From: Limnanthes douglasii subsp. nivea
Lineage: Eukaryota; Streptophyta; Magnoliopsida; Brassicales; Limnanthaceae
Direction: 5' to 3'
NCBI GenBank assembly: GCA_036936605.1
Contig: JAUPFV010000005.1
Coordinates: forward strand, 2,903,670-2,967,669
DNA length: 64,000 nt
Made by a program: the position numbers and the translations under genes. Shown here in pieces: positions 1-11,331 of this stretch (position 1 is its first letter; each line of letters begins with the position of its first letter). The notes beneath the pieces are model-generated. The model did no database searches, was not told where the DNA came from, and saw only the letters and a program-made list of their open reading frames with translations.

Positions 1-632
1 TTTTAGGATTTATTTTTTCTTTACTCCTCGAAAATAATAACGTAAAATAACAAAAGGAACCATTTTTTAGTACAAATTTATGAAACACTTCACATATTAT
101 TCCCAATTGGGTCTATCAACACCATTCTAAATATCAAGAAGTGTAATAAGTTCATATATATAAAAGTTGGAACTTGGTTTCGTTTGAATCAAGGTTGATA
201 AAAGAAAGAGTTTAGTACGGCAAAATGTAGGTGCATCATTCACCTCAGACCAAACATAGTATATAACATGTAGTACAAAAAAAACAATTGAATACTAAAA
301 GAAATTAAAATGTGACCTTGAATGATCGCCAATAGCCCAAATACCAATTCTCATGGACGTGGATACATGAAAGGAAAGAAAGAAGAAGTTTTTTTTCTTT
401 TTATATATATTCGGAGGTTTTCTCGAGGTTTTGCTGAAGAATAGGTTGCTCGTTTATTAAATTTAATGACAAATAGTCGTTCGACTAAAATATATTTATT
501 GGAACATTTTTAACCTATAGTTTAGATACTCAACATAAATTTAAATCCATCATAATTTTTGATTTTATATAAAAGTTAAAATATAGTCAACAACATAACA
601 CAAATCAATTTGTGTGCATTTAAATACAACCG
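1..632. other. AT-rich intergenic sequence
   Basis: I see no coding region, RNA gene or clear repeat here. The stretch is AT-rich with scattered short homopolymers. Confidence 0.5.
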
Positions 633-1309
633 TAAAGGGCGGTTATCGGTCCGGTTTGGTCCGGGTTTTGAAAGGACCGGACCGGACGGCTAAGCTTTCG
701 GTTCTAATTTTTGGAACCGGACCAAACCGCTAGGCTTCCGGTTCGGTCCGGTCCGATTCGATTCTGTTCCGGTTCCGGTTCGGTCCGAGTTCAGTCTAGC
801 CCTATTTCGGTTTGGTTCGGTTCGGTTTTGGTCCGGTTCGATCCACTTACAAAAAAAATCAATTAAAATTTGATTTTTAAGTTTTTTTATTGAAGTAAAT
901 AATATAAAAACTAAAGTTTATAAGTTAATTTTTGATTTTGTTAAAAAATTAGTAATAAACTATTAATTTTGGTACTATAATTTATAAAAAAATAAATAAT
1001 AATAAAAAATAATCGGTTCTAACGTTTTATTGGTCCGATTTCTTATCGGTTCTACCGATTTATCGGTTTTATCAGTTCGATTCCGTATCAGTTCTATCGG
1101 TTTATCGGTTCGATTTCATATCGATCCTATCGGTTTATTGATTTTATCGGTTCGGTTCGTTATCGGTTTTTGTTTCGGTTCCTTATCGATTTTCGATTTT
1201 TAGAGTGGAACCGCAAACCAAACCGTTAAGATTCGGTCCAATTCTCGATCCGATCTTTATCGGTTCGATCCCGGTCCGGTTCTCGGTTCTGGAGAACCGT
1301 TGACAGCTC
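633..1309. mobile_element. GGTTCGG-rich hAT-like non-autonomous element, decayed
   Basis: The stretch is dominated by degenerate GGTTCGGTTY and CCGGACCGG words at both ends, with an AT-rich centre. The left end reads AAAGGGCGGTTATCGG. The right end, read on the minus strand, starts TAGAGCTGTCAACGGTTC. Both resemble the TAGGGCGGTCAACGG terminus of the element at 18628-19237, which has a clean 8-bp target duplication. No matching target duplication is visible here and there is no transposase. I infer an older member of the same hAT-type family. Confidence 0.5.
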
Positions 1310-1369
1310 TAATCATAACATATACCATCCCAATATATGGAAGGTTAAATTGAACTTTGAGTACATACC

Positions 1370-2400
1370 TTACGTTGTTAATTTCTCTCTAAGGTCCTCT
1401 AGAGAACTTGATCTCAACCGTTCCCACAATTTTGACAACACAAAATTCATCATTCCTAAGGATGACCTTTCCACCTTCAGACAATCTCATGTCTTTAATC
1501 CAATATTTATTGGAAGTCATATGGAATGATGCACTTGAATCCATCACCCATTTATTAATGTACATGCAAAAATAAACATCAATTAAACCATTAGTTTACT
1601 CGCAATCATCTGAAACCATTACAGAAACTCTAATTTTGGTCTTCAAATGATTGTTTCTCTATCTTCTCTTCAGGAGTTTCTACTGATATGAACTTTCTTC
1701 TTTCACAAACAACATCTCGCATTAGAACCCGTCCCAGCCCATTTGGACTTTGACCAAAGTTTTCTCTCTTCTTACTTGAATCTCTCATTCATGACCGACC
1801 CCTAACACTAATTACAAGACCTTCGAAGTTACCCTCCATGATCATATTTTATTGAAGATTTATTGAATTCAAGGAATTTTTCATTTCAACCATCGTAAGT
1901 GACTTTTTTCGTAGACCATGTGTCCATCAAATGTTCATACACCTTCGACAAACAACTTCTGAGGATGATTGCATAGTCATTGTCCTCCACCTTAACCCCA
2001 ATTATATTCAAGTCAAGAATGATTTTATTAAAACCATATAGGTACCTTCAGACCTCCTTGCTATTATCCATTGATAGTGTGTAAATACGTTTCTTGAGAT
2101 TCTATATTTTTGCCAAAGATTTTTTCCGTAAATCGTTTCCAACCGATTTCATACCTTAACACTGTAGGCTCTTTGAAGACCTCACACATCATTTAATCTC
2201 CCAAGCTCAATAATGGAACTATGAGCTTTAGACAGTACCACGACATCAACCCATATAAAGGTTAAAGCCATTGTCTCCGCTAAATTTCTCTAGTGTAAGC
2301 TTCATGGAACTCATCTTTCGTGGTTTTCTGGTTTCAAAGTGATATCTTTCTCTCTAACCGTGATATCGCCAATCGATCTACCTATCTTCTTTGTTTTCTC
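1370..2400 (-). pseudogene. decayed Ty1/copia gag-protease fragment
   Basis: Minus-strand reading near 1550-1390 gives a copia protease-like segment (VMDSSASFHMTSN followed by RLSEGGKVIL). In this family it normally reads W-x-DSGASxHMTxN, so the catalytic DSG has become DSS. Further upstream on the minus strand, near 1990-1900, a gag-like piece reads SCLSKVYEHLMDTW. Many stops and frameshifts interrupt it. I saw no LTR or target duplication, so boundaries are approximate. Confidence 0.5.
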
Positions 2401-3235
2401 ACACACTCACTACACCACTTGATGAAAAATCATTAATTTAAAAGGAAAATTTGACCTATTCGATGGAAACGATAAAAGAGAAACAAAAATTAAACCGAAC
2501 ACACAAGACATAATTTTACGTTGTTCGATTTTTGAAAAAATCTACATTCACTGGCAACAAATACTTTGTTTTATTATCAAGGAGGTTACCAAGAAGACTT
2601 TATCAAACACAAAAAACTTAATCACTCTCTTTGTTACAAATCGCTCACATATTACAAAGCAATATAAATCTAGATTCTCTTAGTATTTATCTTACAGACA
2701 TCACTTATATCTTTAAGAACTAGAGCTTTATCTCTCTGAGAGGATGGAGACTCGTCGATCAACTACCACTAAAACTCATGTCTTACTTTTTCTATTTATA
2801 GATTCCAAATAATTCTTCAAACCATGAAATCACATAAATATGAAATCTAGTTCACTTAAGAATAAAGGATAATTTTTACGCAAAATAGATTGCCAGTTAT
2901 ATAAGATGCCAGTTATATTTTGTTAATTTTATTTTATTCAAATATCTTATGTATTTAAATCAAATATAATTATATTAAGATTTGTTTTGTTTTGATTTGA
3001 TTTTATTTTAGAATATTTATTTTATTTCCTTGTATTTTAATTTAGGGTTTTGAGAAGCTCTTATATAAAGCCTCATATGCCTTAGATTATTTTAAGTTTT
3101 TGGAATAATAGATTTTTTTATCTCTGAAAATTTCAATCTTTGTTACCCTTAGATTAGGGTTTCATAATGTTACCTTTGAATTAGGGTTTCATCTATCGTT
3201 GCTTCTTCTTCTATTTCCGCCGCGTCATCACAAAT
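2401..3235. other. AT-rich sequence without recognisable gene
   Basis: There is no convincing coding region. The stretch 3040-3235 contains TATATAAAG and two copies of TTAGGGTTTC, which could belong to an old LTR or a leader. The last ten bases (CAAATGTTAT) match the 3' flank of small-protein gene 3 at 33164-33173, so this is the original left flank of the Copia-1 insertion site. Confidence 0.4.
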
Positions 3236-3240
3236 GTTAT

Positions 3241-3501
3241 TGTTAGAATATTCGACTAAATTTGGAAAGTTGGATTCATGGAGTAATAGTTGGGGTCAAC
3301 TATTGACCACTATAATTTGGGATTTCAGATACTGTCCTTAATCTTCTCCTTATAAATCAGTGTATTAAGTTTCCTTGTATAAACCTCTAAGTTCTCTATA
3401 TATTGTGTGTATAGTGAATACTTTAGTGGAATCAATAATATGATATACAACAATTAAAACAAAAAAGAACATAATAAAATCCTCTGATTACCAATTCAAC
3501 A
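3241..3501 (+). repeat. 5' LTR of Copia-1
   Basis: This 261-bp direct repeat starts TGTTAG and ends CAACA. It differs from the 3' LTR (7881-8141) at about six positions (2.3%). Two of these, near 3335 and 3420, are shared by both 3' LTRs (7881-8141 and 23844-24102) against this one, so they arose after insertion but before the tandem duplication. Confidence 0.95.
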
Positions 3502-3513
3502 TGGTATCAGAGC
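3502..3513 (+). promoter_or_regulatory. primer-binding site (tRNA-iMet) of Copia-1
   Basis: TGGTATCAGAGC lies directly after the 5' LTR and is complementary to the 3' end of plant initiator methionine tRNA, the usual primer for copia elements. Confidence 0.93.
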
Positions 3514-3517
3514 ACGT

Positions 3518-4579
3518 GTGATTCTGGGAATTCTGAACATCCTCAACAAAGATCCTGATGAATTAACGATGCAGATTGCTTCCATTCTGAGAAATGGTCT
3601 CGGAACACAACAACAAACAACTAACCCCGAGAATTTATCCCTAAGGATTAAAATCGGTGGTGACAACTATGCCATATGGGCAAACTTGATGAAGAAAACA
3701 ATTGGGGGAAGAGGGAGAGGTTCTCACATTACAGGGGAGCCGACACCTCCATCCAAAACTGACAAAACATATACAAGGTGGGAACAAGATGATCAATGTG
3801 TTTTCACATAGATTATCCAAAATCTTGAATCCAGCTTAGTGAATAATGTCTCACAATATCCCACTGCAAAAGCCCTCTGGGATGGGTTAGCCACCACATA
3901 CGGTTCTGGTACAGATTCGTTACAAGTGTTTGACCTTCATACGAGGGCTAATTTATTAAGGAAAAGGTCTGATACACTAGAAGACTTGTGGAACAAATTG
4001 CAGGACATCTGGATGTCTATAGATAGGTGAGATCCGACCCCTATGAAAGACCCAGAAGACATTCAGATCTACAATAAGAAGACTCAAGAACAAAGACTCC
4101 ATCAATTGCTAGTGGCGATTAATGACAAGCTGGAACCAGTCAAGAGAGATATCCTGAAAAAGGATCCTCTTCCTTCCGTGTAAACAACATATGCTACAAT
4201 ACGAAGGGAAGTGGCCAGGCTTAATATACTAAAATCAAGTTCTTCCGATAGTGACTCGATTGAAATTGGAATGGGTTTGGCTGCTAAAGATTCTGCACAA
4301 AGTTTTAAATTTCGATCCAAAGAGAAAGAAGATAAATCCAAGTTGTATTGCACTCGTTATGGGATGAAGAAACACACTAAAGAGACATGTTTCCAGCTGG
4401 TTGGCTATCCAGAATGGTGGGAGGACGGTCATAAGGAGAAAAATAACCAGCGTTTCAGATCTAATGTCAAACGGGCTTCGTCTACAAGCGTTGGTGAAGA
4501 TCCGACTAAAAATGAGCAAGGAAGTGGCACTGGTTTTGGAGGAATGGCGGCGAACTCCTATGAAAAACTTGGAGGTTAA
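3518..4579 (+). pseudogene. Copia-1 gag, broken by stops
   Basis: One reading frame runs through this segment but stops end it at 3809-3811, near 4028, 4181 and 4577. Recognisable pieces are the N-terminal gag motif DNYAIWANLMKKTI (about 3662-3703), a helical central part (KALWDGLATTYGSG), and a retroviral zinc knuckle near 4348-4390. The knuckle's second cysteine has become tyrosine (C-T-R-Y...H...C). In family members gag packages the RNA. This copy cannot make a full protein. Confidence 0.85.
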
Positions 4580-6479
4580 GGGTTTGAGAAATCAATGAAT
4601 TGGATCTTTGATTGCGGGGCTACGGACACCATGTCTTATGATCCTAAAGACTTTGGTGACATGTCATCTCCAACGAAGTCCCATATTGAGACTGCTAGTG
4701 GAGAAATTTGTGAAGTCAAATGGGGAGGTTCAATTATTTTTTCAGAAAAAATGGAAATTAAAAACTGCCTCTACATTCCTTCACTATACTTAAAGTTATT
4801 ATATGTTAGTCAAGTGACAAAACAACTCAACTATGTGGTTCTTATGTATCTATTTTTTTGCATTTTACAGGATATTCGTACGGAGGAGACAATTGGGCGT
4901 GGTACTGAACAAGGAGATCTCTATTATGTTGATGAAGTAGTTCATAAAGGACATGTCATGCTTGCTCACGGAACAACCGAAAGACAACTTTGGTTATGGA
5001 ACTGGCGACTTGGTTATCCTTCTTTTAGCTATCTTAAAAGTTTGTTTCCTAGTCTTTTTTTGAATAATTCCATTCATGAGAAATGTGAAACCTACGTTCT
5101 TGCAAAAAGTCGTAGGGTCTCATTTAATCAAAGTAATACTAGAGTTGATTATGCTTTTTCGCTTATCCATTCTGATGTTTAGGGTCCATCACCAAATTCC
5201 ACTAACAATCAAATCAGATACTTTGTTTTATTTGTGGATGATTTCTCAAGAATGACTTGGATATACTTCATAAAACATAAATCGGAAGTACCAGAAATAT
5301 TTGTTTGTTTTTACAAAATGATTTTAACTCAATTTGAAAAAAATACAGATTCTCCGTTCTGATAATAGAACATAGTTTGTCAACCAAACAATGCATAATT
5401 GTTTCAAAACAAATGGTCTTATCCATCAAACCACTTGTCCAAACACACCTCAACAAAATGGTACTTCAGAACGAAAAAATCATACTTTACTTGAAAAAAC
5501 TCGTGCTATTATGATTGAATCTAGAGTTCCTCATTCTCTTTGGCCAAAAGCTCTTGCTACAGCTACGTATCTTGCAAATCGTCTACCAACCCGATGTCTA
5601 GGAAATAAAACTCCATTACAAGTCCTTGCCACCCAAGTTACAATTCCATCTGTTATGACCTTACCACCTCGTGTCTTTGGTTGTTTGGTGTTTGTTCATA
5701 TCTCTAAAACTAGTCGAAAGAAACTTAATCTGTGTGCTGAAAAGTGTGTATTCGTTGGGTACGGTATTCATCAAATGGGATATCGGTGTTACAATCCGGG
5801 TACTCGTCGAATCCATGTCACCATGGACTGTGACTTCTTAGAATCCGATTATTTTTTTGACCACCAATCTCGTGCTCAGGGGGAGAAAGTAAGTGAATCA
5901 CTCGACTGGTTGTTATATGAAAGTTACTTTGAGGATGTGCCGACAGAGTCGGTAGATGGCACCACCGAACACGCCTCTTCCAACATAAAGGAGACTGACG
6001 AGACAGTTCTTACCACCAATGATTCTCCCGAAGATAATGTCCAACAAGAAATAAATGACATGGATACTGCCAGCGAATCAGCCGAAGAAAATGTCCATCA
6101 AGAGGTAAATAATTTACAATGTCATAATTCACAAAATGCTACTGACCATGACATTTCAGTAAGTTCATTTGTTGAAACTCAAACTCTGGTTCTTCCCCCA
6201 AGAAAAAATAGAGGGGTTCCTCCTGACCGGTATTCACCGGAACACGTTCCTCGTGCTTCTACATATCCGGTAAAAACAGACAGGAAAGGAATAACAAAGA
6301 TTGCAAAGGCGTTTTCAGCTACCATTCTCTCTGAACAAATCCCTAAAACAGCTCAAGAAGCTAAGAAGATGACTGAATGGCATGACGCAATGAATACCGA
6401 AATGGAAGATCTAAAAAGGAATGGTACATGGGAGAAATGTGTGTTACCACAAGGGAATAAAGCAGTCGGGTGTAGATGA
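4580..6479 (+). pseudogene. Copia-1 protease-integrase and start of RT, broken
   Basis: The frame continues from gag with a protease-like DCGATDTMSY (normally DSGAT) at about 4610. It then shows the integrase zinc-binding region (LWNWRLGYPS, where families have LWHxRLGH) and the catalytic core (VLFVDDFSRMTWIYF). A TAG at 5180-5182 replaces Trp, a frameshift lies near 5335-5350, and a TAG at 5373-5375 is shared with Copia-2 (21332-21334). A second open piece, 5391-6479, has the end of the integrase core (NTPQQNGTSERKNRTLLE type), the Gly-rich domain and the start of RT, and ends in TGA. Confidence 0.85.
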
Positions 6480-7890
6480 GTGTTTAATATATAATATAAA
6501 TCCGATGGCACCATTGAGCGACACAAGGCAAGATTGGTTGCCAAAGGATATACACAAACATATGGTATAGACTACTCTGAAACGTTCTCTCCGGTTGCAA
6601 AGATTGATACTATCAAGGTTTTACTTTCAATAGCCGCGAAAAGATTGGCCTCTTCATCAATTTGATGTAAATAATGCTTTCTTACATGAAGACTTGGAAG
6701 AAGAGGTGTATATGGAACCCCCACCAGGGTTCTCTGATGTTTTTCAAGAAAATGAGGTATGTAAACTGAAAAAGGCATTATATGGGCTCAAACAGTCTTC
6801 TCGTGCTTGGTTTGAGAGATTTACAATGGCAATGAAGCAGTATGACTACAAACAGAGTAATGGGGATCATACCTTGTTTTACAAAAAGAGAGGAGAATTA
6901 GTCACTTGCCTTATAATATGTGTCGACGATATGATTATAACGGGGAATGACGAAGAAGAAATTAGCTCTTTTAGGAAAAACCTCTTCAAGGAGTTTAAAA
7001 TGAAAAACCTTGGGGGATTGAAGTATTTCCTAGGAATCGAGGTTCTTAGGTCAAGAGGAGGGATTTATATCTGCCAACGGAAATATATATTGGATTTATT
7101 AGCTGAAGTTGGCATGGTGGATTGCAAACCAAATGACACTCCTATGGTTGTGAATCATTAACTAAAGATAATTGAAGGGGCGAGACCAGCGAGTAAAGAA
7201 AACTACCAAAGGTTGGTGGGAAATTGATTTACCTGGCTCACACTCGACCCAACATTGCATACGCGGTGGGAGTAGTTAGCCAGTTCATCCATCATCCTCA
7301 AGAACACCATATGGAGGCAGTAATGAGGATTATTCGATATCTCAAAGGCACACCAGGAAGAGGCATAATTTTTAAGAAAAATGGACACCTTGATGTTGAA
7401 GTATTCACAGATGCTGATTGTGGAGGGAATCCTAACGACAAGCGATCAACTGCTGGCTACTTTACTCTTCTTGGAGGTAACTTGGTGACTTGAATGAGTA
7501 AGAAACAGAAAGTAGTATCACTGTCAAGTGCTGAATCAGAATTTAGAGGAATCGTTAAGGGGATTACCGAGATACTTTGGTTAAAGAAGATAATGAAAGA
7601 AATCGGATCCCCTCTGAAGTGTCCAACTCAGTTAATGTGCGATAATAAAGCTGCGATTAAGATTTCAGAGAACCTGGTACAACACGATTGAACAAAGCAC
7701 GTTGAAATAGATAGGCACTTCATAAAAGAAAAGATAAAAGATAGGACAGTCGAAATTTCGTTTGTTAGATCCGAAGACCAACTGGCAGACATTCTGACAA
7801 AAGTGGTTGTTGTAAGAACATTCGAATCAGTTTTATCCAAGTTGGGTATCGGTGATCCCACTACACAACTTGAGGGGGAGTGTTAGAATA
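6480..7890 (+). pseudogene. Copia-1 reverse transcriptase and RNase H, broken
   Basis: Hallmarks are [34 protein letters not shown] and the catalytic CVDDMIITGND near 6921 (usually YVDDM). RNase H follows with YLAHTRPNIAYAVG, DADCGGNPNDKRST (normally DADWAG), SSAESEF and the terminal KHVEIDRHFI and DILTK. Compared with Copia-2, a TA is missing near 6640 and one A near 7223, giving two frameshifts. Stops also occur at 7491 and 7689. Confidence 0.88.
7867..7880 (+). promoter_or_regulatory. polypurine tract of Copia-1
   Basis: ACTTGAGGGGGAG sits directly before the 3' LTR, the position of the plus-strand DNA primer. Confidence 0.8.
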
Positions 7891-8141
7891 TTCGACTAAA
7901 TTTGGAAAGTTGGATTCATGGAGTAATAGTTGGGGTCAACTATTGACCACTATAATTTGGGATTTCATATACTGTCCTTAATCTTCTCCTTATAAATCAG
8001 TGTATTAAATTTCCTTGTATAAACCTCTAAGTTCTCTATATATTGTGTGTATAGTGAATGCTTTAGTGGAATCAATAATATAATATACAACAATTAAAAC
8101 AAACAAAAACATAATAAAATCCTCTGATTACCAATTCAACA
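7881..8141 (+). repeat. 3' LTR of Copia-1
   Basis: This 261-bp LTR is followed by target duplication GTTAT (8142-8146). It has about four private changes since the tandem duplication, against about eleven in its duplicate at 23844-24102. Confidence 0.95.
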
Positions 8142-8216
8142 GTTATTTATCAAAAAAAATTAAAATCACAAACAATAGAACAAACCGTCAACAAATGTTA
8201 AAAATTAAACTTTTGG

Positions 8217-9396
8217 CTAGGGAGCCATAGTTTTCATGTTCGCTGTATGTGGAAACGGCTTCTCTGGTCCAATATTTATGCTTACTTCTGGACCTGTATT
8301 AACAACTTATTAATACACTATCTTGAAAGCTTCTAATGTACTATTTCTGAGTACCGCTAGTGATAAAACTAAATTTCATAACATATAAAATACGGAGGTT
8401 CGCATAAAAAATCAACGTTCAAAATGACTATCTAAATTTATAATAGTATCAAAATAGAATATCTAAATTACTTTAAATTAGAGAGATTGTTAGAAGATTT
8501 GTGACGTAAAAATTTATATTATGAATTTATAAAGGGCTATTATAGATGCTTTTATGTAATAAAAACGAATTTGATATAATGGATAAATCTGAAATTTTGT
8601 ATTTTTAAAAAATAAAATTAATCGGATGAAATTAGATTTTTTTAAAACAAAGAATGATTTTTTTTATTATAAAAAAGTGAAAAATATAATTTGACTAAAC
8701 TAAAAAATAGTTTGGACCAAGCTAAATGTCAATCTTTTTCTATTGGATTTAATTGCAAGGTCGTTCGATCTCAAGTTTTTTTGTTGGATCTAACGTTTTC
8801 AATCCTGCTTTTATCATTTTATCCCTCGTATATCAATTTTAAAAGTGTTGGATTTTCAAAATCCAATTTCGCCACATTGTTAACCAACTTGTTATTTCAT
8901 CTATGATATAATTTATTTAAAATTTTGATCTACACTTTTTTGTTTGATTTATAGTTATACGTATTGTTTAGGATGCGTGTATATCTTCGTTATAGATATT
9001 TCGTTATAAATGTTTAATTAAAAAATAAGGTATGTTTTAATTTTTTTTTAGAAACATCATGGTTGTCGAAAAGTTTCAGGCACAAAAAGCGCGATGAATT
9101 GTCGGAGCCGTGACAGTTATCCATATGAGAATTTACATATTTTAAATATGAATGAACTTTATTGTAACAATGTTGGTTTTTTTTATATCAATTTTATGTC
9201 TTTTTTTAACTTTTGACAACCAATTAAATTTTAAACTTTCGTATTTCTATTATTAACGGTTAATTATGTTTATTTGTATTTTTTCACTTAAATTTATGTT
9301 TAAAGACAATATAAATTTTAGTAATTTTCAAGTGTTTCTAGCTAGTTTTAGATTAATAGGAGATAATATGTTTAATTAGATTTTAGTTTTAGGTTG

Positions 9397-9431
<35 letters not shown>

Positions 9432-10259
9432 TTTTGGAGTGGAGGTATTTTGGATAATTAATTTTTTTTAAAAGGCAAAATTGTAAGAGTTGACCTCAAA
9501 AATAAAATTGACATATAACGTACCACAAACAGTTTTAACTATAAAAAAACCGATTGATTTTAAATTGAATTGGGATCGCTAATTTTAAAAAAATCTATCA
9601 GCAAAGGAGCTATATTTTTTTGGCCACGCAAAGGCTTGTCGATTGAATCCCGCCCGGGTTTCTACGTTGGATCATGGCTAATCATAATATCATCTAGCAA
9701 ATTTGCACTATATATTTTTCGACCCGTTCGATAAACCATGACGAGTAACATTGGACAACTAATCAATCCAATCACGCTCATACATCCAACATTTTATGTA
9801 CTAAACTTACCAGGGTTGCTATTATACGCAGCCGCAGCAGCAGCAGCGGCCTTCTGTTTGTGCAGCCAGATGAAGTAGCAACCACCAACCACAACGGCAA
9901 CAACGAAAAAGAATTCAATCAAGCCAAGTAATAGAGTATTGGACGATGAGCTATCAGAATTACTACTGCCATCAGTTGTTGTCTCGCATGAAACATGACC
10001 AATATCACCCATCATTTCTGCGCTCTCACGACTTCGTTCTGCTTGTCTGTTTGCCATATCCTGTTTTTGTCGCGAAAGTTCATCATCCGATGGTGTGCCG
10101 CACATTCCTGTAATATATGAATATTACGAATAATGTAAATTTGTAATGATCATATATGAATGTGGTTGAAAAAATAAAATTCAACTACGTACCATTTGCG
10201 AAAGAAAACAAGACCGACAGAACTAAAAGAAGCAAGAAAATATGGTTGTAACCGGCCAT
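8217..10259 (-). CDS. small one-pass membrane protein, gene 1 (146 aa, 3 exons)
   Basis: Exons 10259-10193, 10107-9811 and 8293-8217 join in phase (67+297+77 nt = 147 codons), all with GT-AG introns. The product starts MAGYNHIFLLLLVLSVLF, a signal peptide with likely cleavage near residue 22. An acidic/Ser-rich segment with Cys25 and Cys63 follows, then a membrane helix at about 81-103. After that come the basic LHKQK, eight alanines (109-116) and a tail ending in MKTMAP. Topology should be outside-in with a 40-residue cytoplasmic tail. I do not recognise a named family. It is a paralogue of the genes at 17417-18503 and 33255-34345 and resembles the ends of the receptor-like protein at 55283-59756. 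Function is unknown. Intron 2 is unusually long (about 1.5 kb). Confidence 0.8.
9403..9428. repeat. (TA)n microsatellite in intron 2 of gene 1
   Basis: This is a simple alternating AT run inside the long second intron. It is absent at the matching place in unit II (near 25315). Confidence 0.8.
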
Positions 10260-10384
10260 TGTGATTAAGGTAATAGAGATAGAATAGAGATCGTCATTTA
10301 ATAGTGTGGCCATATTGAATGTGTAAACTTTAAAAAACTTATAAATCAAGTTTGACCCTTTACTAAAATTTATATTGGACCTAA

Positions 10385-10676
10385 CTCTCTTTACGGACCG
10401 ATAAGATGAGACCGAACTTAAATAGTTTGGTTCGTGGTTTTATCAAAACCGAAATAATAAAATCGGTTGGATTTGGTAGATTTATTTGGAACTGAACAGA
10501 TAAAACTGATACATAACCGAACTAATAAAACCGGTAAAAAGCTAGATCAACTAATAAAACGACTGGAATTGTTTTATTTTTATTTTCTATTTATTATACG
10601 TTATATTAAAAAAAGTTAAAAATTAATTTTTAATTTTTATATCATTAATTTAAGTATAAAATTACAAATCAAATTA

Positions 10677-10722
<46 letters not shown>

Positions 10723-10965
10723 TATATATATATTTTAAATAGACGGAACCGGACTGAACTAGACTAAAACGAACCGATAACGGACTGAACTGAAACCGGA
10801 CCGAATCGAAACGTTAATATAATCGAACCAAAACGAATCGGATCGGACCAAACCGAACCGAAAACTCAACAATCTAGTCCAGTTTCAAAAATTAAAACAA
10901 AAAATTCAACTATATAATCCGCTCTGAACCAATAAATTTAACGATGCAACCCGATTCCGTCAAAA
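10385..10965. mobile_element. hAT-type non-autonomous element, ends decayed
   Basis: CCGAAC/CCGGAC-rich arms flank a TA microsatellite (about 10680-10734). The layout is the same as the element at 18628-19237, and it sits at the same distance upstream of gene 1 as that element does upstream of gene 2. The left flank reads GACCTAAC, close to the GATCTAAC target there. It therefore probably predates the older gene 1/gene 2 duplication. Terminal repeats have decayed. Confidence 0.6.
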
Positions 10966-11322
10966 GTTACTCAATTGTATCATGATATCCGTACAAAATA
11001 AATTAAAAGTGGAGTAGTTCTAGAAGCATGGTAATTTAATTATTCTGGTGATTTAACTAAGTCGTTTATACAGCTATTGCATATTGGTATTTTCTTCTTC
11101 TAATCGGTTTTTGGATCGTGCGTCGTTGTAAGTAGAAGAAATAGGATTGACTTTGGGTTAAAACAGTTTGTCAAGAAAATTTAAAATCCAAAATATATGG
11201 AGTTGTTTACCAGTACTATTCATTTTTATAGGCCGTGAGACTCCAAATTTATTAGTTAATAAATTACCGAACGAACCCACTTGCGATAATGTTATGAAAT
11301 AGTTGTAAAACTAAAATACTGG
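10966..11322. other. 5' flank shared with gene 2, no gene seen
   Basis: The sequence aligns by eye with 19500-19800 upstream of gene 2 (for example GGATCGTGC...TTGTAAGTA). This shows that genes 1 and 2 are part of an older block duplication. I see no coding region. Confidence 0.5.
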
Positions 11323-11331
11323 TTAAAAATA

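Larger units (their letters stand above)
3241..8141 (+). mobile_element. Copia-1, complete but inactivated Ty1/copia LTR retrotransposon
   Basis: The element is 4,901 bp with two 261-bp LTRs beginning TGTTAGAATA and ending CCAATTCAACA. A 5-bp target duplication GTTAT flanks it (3236-3240 and 8142-8146). Next to the 5' LTR is TGGTATCAGAGC, the standard initiator-Met tRNA primer site, and a GGGGGAG polypurine tract precedes the 3' LTR. Domain order is gag, protease, integrase, RT, RNase H, which is the copia order. In-frame stops and three frameshifts kill it. It sits in the 3' flank of small-protein gene 1, and its internal position 4616 is the left breakpoint of the 16-kb tandem duplication. 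Confidence 0.96.

Noticed and set aside
10680..10734. (TA)n run as an origin or promoter element
   Set aside because: It sits at the centre of an hAT-type element, as in the other copies. It is an ordinary microsatellite.
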